From positions 4,360,515 through 4,424,514 of the forward strand of contig LS997562.1 in NCBI GenBank assembly GCA_000469685.2: DNA of 64,000 bases. Reading direction: 5' to 3'. Of this stretch, positions 57,601-64,000 are shown one piece after another (positions within the stretch are counted from its first letter, which is position 1; the number at the start of each line of letters is the position of its first letter). A program made the position numbers and the translations under genes. The notes under the pieces were generated by a model, which saw nothing but the letters and a program-made list of their open reading frames with translations, searched no databases and had not been told where the DNA came from. This DNA comes from Haemonchus contortus (taxonomy: Eukaryota; Nematoda; Chromadorea; Rhabditida; Trichostrongylidae).

Positions 57601-60600
57601 GAGCAAGCAGGGTTTCGGAGAGGGTTCAGTACAATCGATCATATCCACACCCTAACAAGGCTCATTGAAGTATCGCGAGAGTACAAGATGCCGCTATGTC
57701 TTACGTTTATCGACTTAAAGAAAGCCTTTGACACCGTTGAGACAGAAGCAGCAATTGAAGCCCTGGGCAACCAGGGTGTTCCTACGCAATATATAAGGAT
57801 GCTTCGTGAGCTCTACGACAGCTTCACGACCAGGATTTCACCATTCTTTAAGGAAGTCATTGTCAACGTGAAGAGAGGTGTCCGGCAAGGCGATACTATT
57901 TCGCCCAAACTTTCCAGTGCCGCCCTCGAGGATATCATGCGTCATTTGGAATGGGAAGAATTGGGAGTGAAGGTCGACGGCCGCTTCCTACATCACCTCC
58001 GCTTTGCAGAACATCGAGCAGGCGGAACGAATGCTGGCCGAGTTTGATAGTGCTTGTGGAAAGATCGGCTTGAGGCTGAACCTAACGAAGACGATGTTCA
58101 TGAAAAACGGACTGGTACCTGATGCTCCTTTCACGTTAAACGGAACGAATATCTCCGAATGCTCTAGCTATGTGTATCTAGGTCGGGAAGTCAACATGAT
58201 GAACGACCTAGCTCCAGAGCTGTGCAGAAGGAAACGCGCCGCGTGGGGAGCATTTAAGAATATCGATTGAGTAGTGAAGAAGACAAAGAACATCCGGCTC
58301 CGCGCTCACCTTTTCGACACTGCTGTCCTTCCTGCTTTGAAGTACGCCACAGAGAGTTGGACTCGACGAAGGCAGGATGAGCATGCTGTCAGCGTTATTC
58401 AACGCGCTTTGGAAAGGACGATGCTCGGAATTTCCCTATACGCGCAAGTGCAGAAGGGAATCCGGAGTTCCGAGCTCCGTCACCGGACGAAGTTCAGGGA
58501 TGCCGTTGATTACGCCAAGAAATCGAAGATCAGGTGGGCCGGACACGTTATGTGATATAGTGATGACCGTTGGACCAGGGCGGTCACTGACTGGATCCCT
58601 CGGTACATCAAACGAACTCCAGGAAGGCCGCCAACGAGATGGTCAGACTTCTTCACGAAAGCTCTGAACGAAAGGAATGTTGAACCTCGTGTCCCTGAAG
58701 CGAGAACGGTTCACTGGACCACTCTGGCTCGTGACAGGGACGAATGGAGACGCTACTGGCGCCCGCTCGAGGAAGTCGATGATCAACGGGACGACAGGTG
58801 ATACAGGTGAGGTGATACCGCAAGAGGCTGAGAAAGGTGAGATTTTTTCGCTGTTACTAAGGTTTTTTGCTAACGTATGCTTATGACTGGATGAATTTTC
58901 GCTAACCTCAAGTCACTAGGACCCACGCGTACCACTGACACACGTACAGCTCTTCCGAACGCTTCATTCCTCATTTTTCTGGTCTCGTTCTCGTCCAGCC
59001 CCCTTTCATAAAATTTTTCGAAGTCTTTTCTCACATTAAAAACTTTGATCCACGCAGTTTCTTCGCCTTCTCGCTTTGCTTTCCACCTTATGTTCCATTT
59101 CTCGTCATAATCTGTCTTTGAAGGCACAGCTCACGATAATTTTGAGGTCATGCAGTCAGCGTCATTCAGTGCGCTGTGCAAAAGGCGATTTGTAGATCTA
59201 GTTTTCGAGCTCCGTCATTGAACGAAGATCAGGGATGCTGTTTCTTCCGCTATGGAGAGGAAAGGTGAGCTCGACACGTCATTTGATTTTGTGACCGTTG
59301 GACCAGGGCGGTCACTGATGGTGGGTAGACCTTTGAGAACGTTAACCAGAAAACACGGTGACTGTTGTTGTTGACAACATGATGTTCATAGTTCTTTACG
59401 AAAACAGACAACATGATGTTCATAGTTCTTTACGAAAACAGTGAAAAAAATGTTATCCTCTGCGTCCGTCGAGAAGGAAGATACAGGGTTACTCCGGCTC
59501 TCGACAGGAACGAGTAGAGGCGTTATTGGTATCCACTTAGAGAATCGATGATCAAAGAGAAGACCAGTAGTACAGGGGTATGGAAAGGGGTTTAATTGGA
59601 TTCAGGAAGATTAGCTATACCACGAGCTAGATATAGTGGTTGCCTCAGCATAGACTGTCTTACGAGTGGGAATTCTCAACTTGAACCACTTTTCAAACAC
59701 TCAGGCTGAATCTTTCCATAAACCGTCGCATAATGCATTCAGACACAATCCCTATGCTGACATGGAACCTCTTGAAGATTTGGAGGCAGCAAAATAATTC
59801 TACAAGTCGGGAATGCTGTAAAAAATGCATCAAATCAACACAAGAACAACTAGAGAAAAGTCCTTCAAATTTTTAGCTTGTTTTCCGCTTTTTTTGGTAA
59901 ATAAAGAGAGACCTACGCAGAATTGAATACGCAAGCTACAACGGCCACTGCTGGCGCTGGCTGATTACATTCCTGATATGCGCATCCAGCTTTTGTTGAT
60001 TTGTAGTACATCATCTGAAAACAAACTTTTGAATTTTTCTCTAGCTCCAGTTGACATGCCGCCAGCTACCATAATGAAATCGAAGTTTACTCAAACATTG
60101 CATTCAATTTATTGGTACTAAAATTATATAGGGGCTATCAGTAGCGTATCATTAAGAAAATGAAGAAATCGTCCAAAAAGTGTACCGTCCGAATGGCAAA
60201 TCAAGTAACACTATTGAGTGAAGTTGAGAACCTCGATTCTATCACAATCTTGGTAGATAATCTAGAACGGGATGAGTAAACCAGCCTAGGGACATTCTCT
60301 CACTTCTATCGCTCCTTCTACGAGTAATACAACTTCAATTCAGTAAAAATTCGTAACAAAGGAAAGATAGGATCTGGCATCTTGGTGAGGATAAAAGGAT
60401 TTCTGGCGATTTCAGATCTATGCAAGTGTAAAACCTCTCACTTCTTCGATGATACAAAATAAAAAGTTAATAGGAAACCTCACATTTGCGAACTCCTGCA
60501 GGCCTTGATTCGTATACGTAAGCTGGCTGTCAAAATTTGTGTTCAAGATCACTTCCATCCAATTAGCCAAGGCAAGATTTATCACAGTGATATTGTTCAA

Positions 60601-60785
60601 ATTATCGCTTGGAGTCTCATATAACCTTGAAACAGACACACTGAGCGTGCTCTCTACTTTTTCAAACCTGGCACTGGAAAAAGAACTCACGAGTAAAAGT
60701 TTATTGATGCCCCAGAAGTGTAATTAAAGTTTACGCATTCATAAGCATTGAGTTGGGCAAGTATTATCATATCATTACTAGATTC
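48686..60785 (-). CDS. CAP/SCP-TAPS gene A with mucin-like tail (partial)
   Basis: Five exons are supported: 60691-60785, 60484-60625, 59917-60014, 49110-49258 and 48686-49018, with phases consistent throughout. The exon for CAP helix 1 should lie beyond 64000. Exon 2 is diverged but open and one codon shorter ([12 protein letters not shown]). Exon 3 reads [11 protein letters not shown], exon 4 [16 protein letters not shown]. Exon 5 is the four-cysteine hinge ([22 protein letters not shown]). Exon 6 (333 bp) is Thr/Ser/Ala/Pro-rich with about four diverged repeats of the [12 protein letters not shown] type, suggesting O-glycosylation. The CAP metal ligands are lost, as in genes B and C. Intron 4 is 10.7 kb and full of retroelements. 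The 3' end is uncertain: exon 6 either uses GTAAGA at 48685 or reads on. Confidence 0.82.
49321..50552 (+). mobile_element. Mariner transposon with TIR relics
   Basis: The ends TTAGGTCGATCGG and (reverse complement) TTAGGTTGATCGA lie about 1.23 kb apart; the right end has TA. Plus-strand transposase remnants: [20 protein letters not shown] then PRLGHP (helix-turn-helix and linker, about 49593-49670), and later broken pieces to about 50420. There are many stops. It sits in intron 4 of CAP gene A, 60 bp from exon 5. Confidence 0.75.
51000..52163 (+). pseudogene. CR1/Jockey-like LINE fragment with AAAT tail (LINE-alpha)
   Basis: ORF1-like part at 51080-51620 in shifting frames ([13 protein letters not shown], then a [12 protein letters not shown] reading), a poly-T stretch at 51719-51743, a 3' untranslated part at 51890-52130 and an (AAAT)n tail at 52133-52163. 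The endonuclease and RT are missing between them, so it is deleted internally. The 3' part (51893-52010) is repeated in LINE-beta at 55150-55260. Confidence 0.6.
52164..55330 (+). pseudogene. CR1/Jockey-like LINE, endonuclease and RT (LINE-beta)
   Basis: Begins directly after the tail of LINE-alpha. Endonuclease pieces at 52190-52680 (the [12 protein letters not shown] box near 52517) are broken. RT runs from about 52666: [20 protein letters not shown] (53358), QQGFLSGA followed by a [20 protein letters not shown] (53557) and the catalytic [13 protein letters not shown] (about 53800). The C-terminal part is open to the TGA at 54664. One missing start, one stop and several shifts remain, yet the RT core is the best preserved LINE in the window. 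No tail is visible at its 3' end. Confidence 0.82.
55540..55854. mobile_element. Left half of a MITE split by RTE-2
   Basis: Aligns with 3770-4100 of the MITE at 3761 (GTTCACGAT start, GGACCCACACACAATC, TACCGCAAGAGG). It ends with TACCGCAAGAGG, repeated on the other side of the RTE at 58816. Confidence 0.75.
55855..58815 (+). pseudogene. RTE-type LINE, near complete, disrupted (RTE-2)
   Basis: Flanked by the 12-bp direct repeat TACCGCAAGAGG (55843-55854 and 58816-58827). Order: leader, endonuclease from the ATG at 56157 ([51 protein letters not shown]), RT ([66 protein letters not shown]) and a C-terminal region to about 58800. Defects: part of the endonuclease is missing after 56290, frames shift several times, and the catalytic Asp-Asp box after HHLRFA (about 58000) is deleted. 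It could not reverse transcribe. Confidence 0.9.
55876..56000. repeat. Large hairpin at the 5' end of RTE-2
   Basis: Arms of about 60 bp, the outer parts reading GTGCAGCTTGCCAGGCTCT and its complement and the inner parts GGGGGCTATTGG and GGCTATCC with complements, with a 5-base loop ACTTC near 55938. RTE-1 has only a single copy of the GAGCCTGGCAAGC motif (21626). Confidence 0.9.
58816..59110. mobile_element. Right half of the MITE split by RTE-2
   Basis: Continues the MITE interior (CAAGAGGCTGAGAAAGGTGA, TCTGGTCTCGTTCTCGTCCA, TCGTCATAATCTG) as in 62720-63040. At 59113 a left-type end (GAAGGCACAGCTCACGATAA) appears instead of the expected right end, so another copy may abut. Confidence 0.7.
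59145..59340 (+). pseudogene. RTE 3' fragment in gene A intron 4
   Basis: Counterpart of 1-345: CATGCAGTCAGCGTCATTCA, then GTAGATCTAGTTTTCGAGCT. No open frame. Confidence 0.6.
59372..59442. repeat. Tandem duplication of 34 bp
   Basis: GACAACATGATGTTCATAGT followed by TCTTTACGAAAACA is present twice in direct succession. It is not seen in gene C. Confidence 0.9.
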
Positions 60786-62393
60786 CTGGAATCATTGCAT
60801 ATCAGTAACTATTTATTCCAGTAAATGATGATAGCGGCACAACACTTATGATAGACTCACGGTACAGTCCCATCTATACGCCAAATAATGAAAAATAAGT
60901 ACACAAAATCAAAAAAATTCGTTAGAATAATAAATAAATGAAGCCTCAGCTATCAGCACAACGATGTTCCTGAGCCCCTGTGAACAATACTGAGTATTTC
61001 TCAGTACCCAACTATCTACACGCCAAATAGTAAAAAGAAGCAAATGCCATAACGTTTCGTTGGTATTATAAATTCATGGAGCCAACTACCATCAAAATAA
61101 CGAACGGTTCTGGTCTACTGTGAACTCCGCCAAGTACTGCTCAGTACTCAACATCGCGAAGCGGACTAGTGCTGTCTTCTTGAAGCTGCTTCCATAGTGA
61201 ACCATAAGCTAATCGTAATCAGCCGAGCGCCCACTCAGCCGTAGTTGGCGCTACGCATGATTCTTGGTGATCCACATAAGATGTAACTTCTTCCCGAAAA
61301 ACGCACCGCGCTCGCCGCATATGTTCAACGTAGTCGCGCGTTATGAAGGGGAAGCTTCGAGTTCCCAGTGGAAGGATACGGTAGCCGTCGCGGAGACAGG
61401 CCAATTGCCGTGGGAGCTCTGGGAGAAGTATCGCTACCTGAGGTGACGCCGTGCCATTTGCGTCGTGTAAGGATTGAACATGTTGCCGTGACAGTTGCGA
61501 TACCGAGAGACATTCACGACGACTCCACCCTTCCCAGCAATTGACGAAACTGCTCACGGACGATGGTGAAATAGAATCCTATCGAACTCAGGCTGAGCAT
61601 ACTTGCACAAAATAATCTCTCGAACAGCCCACTGTGAAGCCGGTTTCGGTATCGAATGACCCTTCCAGAGTAAGGCGCAATTCACGATAGAAATCGTTTC
61701 TGAGAATTCTACCTAGGATGTATTTGTGAACTCTAGAAATATAGGATGCTGTCGGGTCTAAAAACAATCCAGAAAGGGCAACTGACATAGACACCCGAAA
61801 GAGGACGAATTCTCACGGCGTGCAAGAGCTGTGGAGGTTACACCATTCACATCGGAACGCACACGTTGTATGTGTGCTGCTTACTGTAACCAGTTGCACG
61901 CAGTGGCACACACATTTAGATAGCTTGTCCGAATACCCCTTCCATGCACTTTTTGCTGTCACATTCTCGCCTACCTCCACTGCATTTTTTGACCCTTATA
62001 CTTCTCAGACGCGAATTTTTGAGTTTTCTTTGCCTTTCTTGCGCGGAACGTTTTTTCGTTCGAGAGCTCGTCCTAAAGTGGGGCAACATGATCCTTGGCG
62101 GATGTCGTGACTCTCGCCACGACAGCGAGCAAACGTGTCCTAAAGCAGAGATATCAATGAGTCATTGAAGCCCCTTCAAGCATATTTGGCCTCATTGTCA
62201 GATAGCATGCTATTAGACTAGGGATCCGACTCAATAGTGAGGTGAGCTAATACATTCCCCATTCCTTAAAATCTCTTTATATATAAGAGGATGCGTAGTT
62301 TGGTTATATTTAGTATTTCGGAGTCGATCCAGAAACGCCTCCTCCTGTTAAGCAACAAGAGGTTGAAACCCGTGTCACTGAAACTTTGGATTG

Positions 62394-63063
62394 TTCGAAG
62401 GCGCGGTTCACGATAGAACTGGTTACTGAGTTCTCCCCCTAGGAATACTCAGTAGCCTACAAGGGTAATAGAAAGGACCCACTCGCGCCTAAAAACTTGT
62501 TGGTTAGAGCATAGTGGAAGCTCTGTTCTCGGCTCGCGCGGTCTTCCCGACCCTCGATCGATGTCACGTCAGACTAGTGTCGAAGCGATACAGATTGCAA
62601 TTATCCATTCTAGGACCCACACACAACCAGCTGATCGCTGAGTGATGAGGTGATGTTTTTCTCCCGTTCTTCTTTCCTCTCTTATTCTTTTTGTCGCCGC
62701 GATTCCTGATCTAATTTCCTACCCCAAGAGGCTGAAAAGGTGACCTGTTTTTGCTGTTACTAGGGATTTTGTTTACTTATGCTTTAATTAATGAATTTGC
62801 TTACCGTAGTCAGTTACTTGCACCAGGACCCACAAGTACGCAATGACGCACAGTGTGTAGCTTGTTTAAACGCCCTGTTCTTCTCCACTCTTCTGGTCTC
62901 AATCTCGTCCAAACCCCTTTTAAACGATTTTTTCGAAGCTTTTTTTCACTTTAGAAGCACCGATTCATGCAGCTCCTTCGCCCTCATCGCACTAATCTCC
63001 TCTTATCTCCCACTTTTCGTCATAATCTGGATTACCCAAAATTGTCGTGAGCCGTGCCTTTAA
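62394..63063. mobile_element. MITE with TTAAAGGCACRGTTCACGAT termini, gene A copy
   Basis: Same element and position as 3761-4391 in gene C intron 1, with diverged ends (TTCGAAGGCGCGGTTCACGA left, CGTGAGCCGTGCCTTTAAG right). It carries about 40 extra interior bases (62910-62970) that gene C lost. Confidence 0.8.
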
Positions 63064-63189
63064 GAGTTGAGCGTCGACCCGTGAAGGTGTATCGTATGGG
63101 AAAACCTAATGATGCACGTCACAGCTGGTAAAAGTTGTGCTTCCATCTAGAAGTCATTGGACTAGTGAATTAGTGAGTGAAAAGAATTC

Positions 63190-64000
63190 GACCGTCACCG
63201 ACAAGGGTTTTGGAATTCTTTCAATGCTGTGGCTGAGTTCAACATGTTCAAACATACCCTCAGGTGTGGAGCTACTCTGGACATAATATTATCGAATCCT
63301 CCTATTGTTAAGAACGACTTGGTGATTCCGCCTTCTGCAACGTGCGACCAAAGCACAATTACATTTGATGTCCTTATTTCTTCGCCTTCATAGGACATAC
63401 ACAAACTTTCTTGAAGCAGGTTATTCTGCGTATTCAAATTATCTTTCTTCTATTGATTGGTGAAACGCTTTTGATGTTTACAATTCTGTTGACGACATGT
63501 AAAAAAGGTTTTGTTGCACCGTCTATGCAGTTTAGCTAATTATGTACCTTTCAATTCCATGACGGTGCCAGAATGCGACATCCAAATTTTACCAATAGTT
63601 TATTAGCTCAAAAATCTCGGTTCTATGGCATGCTACAAGATTATCCTCTACGGGCTGTCTAGTAAAGAAAGTTTGCCAGCAGCTTGATCATCATCTGAGA
63701 AAGATTTCTAGCCTATAAGGAAAGACGGGTCACCGATAGCTATCAGGAGAGCTCTTCTTGCATTGATTAGGTATAGGACTGAACCACACCCCTGCATACC
63801 TTTACTTCGAGATGAAAATGACAGAAGATTCTTGACTGACCTTCAAAAGCCAAAACCCTCGCGCAGTTTTTTTTCTGTTTTTGTCCTAAAAACAGACCCG
63901 AGCTCTGCAGCAACCTTATGCGCTTGGCGCACTCAAATAGTACCACTTAGTGTATGATAACTTCCCAGGAAGTGCGTCGAGTGTTGGAATCATTGAGCTG
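63190..64000 (+). pseudogene. CR1/Jockey-like LINE fragment, gene A copy
   Basis: Aligns with 5170-5960: LDIILSNPPIVKNDLVIPP (63278) and YRTEPHPCIPLLRDENDRRF (63768). It runs off the right edge. Frames are broken as in gene C. Confidence 0.75.

Larger units (their letters stand above)
59145..64000. repeat. Segmental duplication (partner about 1-6000)
   Basis: Long stretches align in the same orientation: exon 4 (59917 vs 660), exon 3, exon 2, the 61250-61960 block vs 2020-2720, the MITE 62394-63063 vs 3761-4391, and the LINE 63190-64000 vs 5180-5960. The left copy is about 1.2 kb longer over the same span because of the (TA)n, the Tc1-like MITE and other inserts. Confidence 0.9.

Overview
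This is eukaryotic, TE-dense DNA, most likely from a strongylid (hookworm-like) nematode. The evidence is split CAP-domain genes with nematode-type splice acceptors, RTE, CR1/Jockey-like, Tc1/mariner and BEL/Pao elements, and a BEL primer-binding site that matches nematode tRNA-Gly. The species call is inference. I see no operons, bacterial genes or CRISPR.

Host genes: three tandem paralogous CAP (SCP/TAPS, 'ASP'-like) genes lie on the minus strand. Gene C (660-7969) runs off the left edge. Gene B (35838-38291) is the most complete. Gene A (48686-60785) lacks its first exon, which should lie to the right of the window. Exon lengths (113, 98 or 95, 142, 98, 128 or 149 bp), phases and splice sites agree between copies. 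Genes A and C also share long intron blocks, so 1-6000 and 59145-64000 are diverged copies of one segment. Gene B stops just after the cysteine-rich hinge, whereas gene A continues into a Thr/Ser/Ala/Pro-rich mucin-like exon.

Mobile DNA fills introns and intergenic space. From left to right: a CR1/Jockey-like LINE and MITEs in gene C intron 1; a mariner (10363-11478); a GC-rich minisatellite (13690-14445); inverted mariner fragments (17254-19130); RTE copies (20137-24478); a mariner with both TIRs (24748-26024); a Tc1/MITE cluster (26668-33560) with a 1.4-kb long-TIR element inside a Tc1 relic; a BEL/Pao LTR element (39339-48057) next to mariner deletion derivatives; and, in gene A intron 4, a mariner, two LINEs and an RTE that split an older MITE.

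The most unusual structure is at 41766-44221. A near-perfect 2.4-kb palindrome of 295-bp units carries eight tRNA-like genes, four on each strand pointing outward, most with intact A and B boxes and a T-run terminator. It sits inside the BEL pol gene and is flanked by 12-bp direct repeats.
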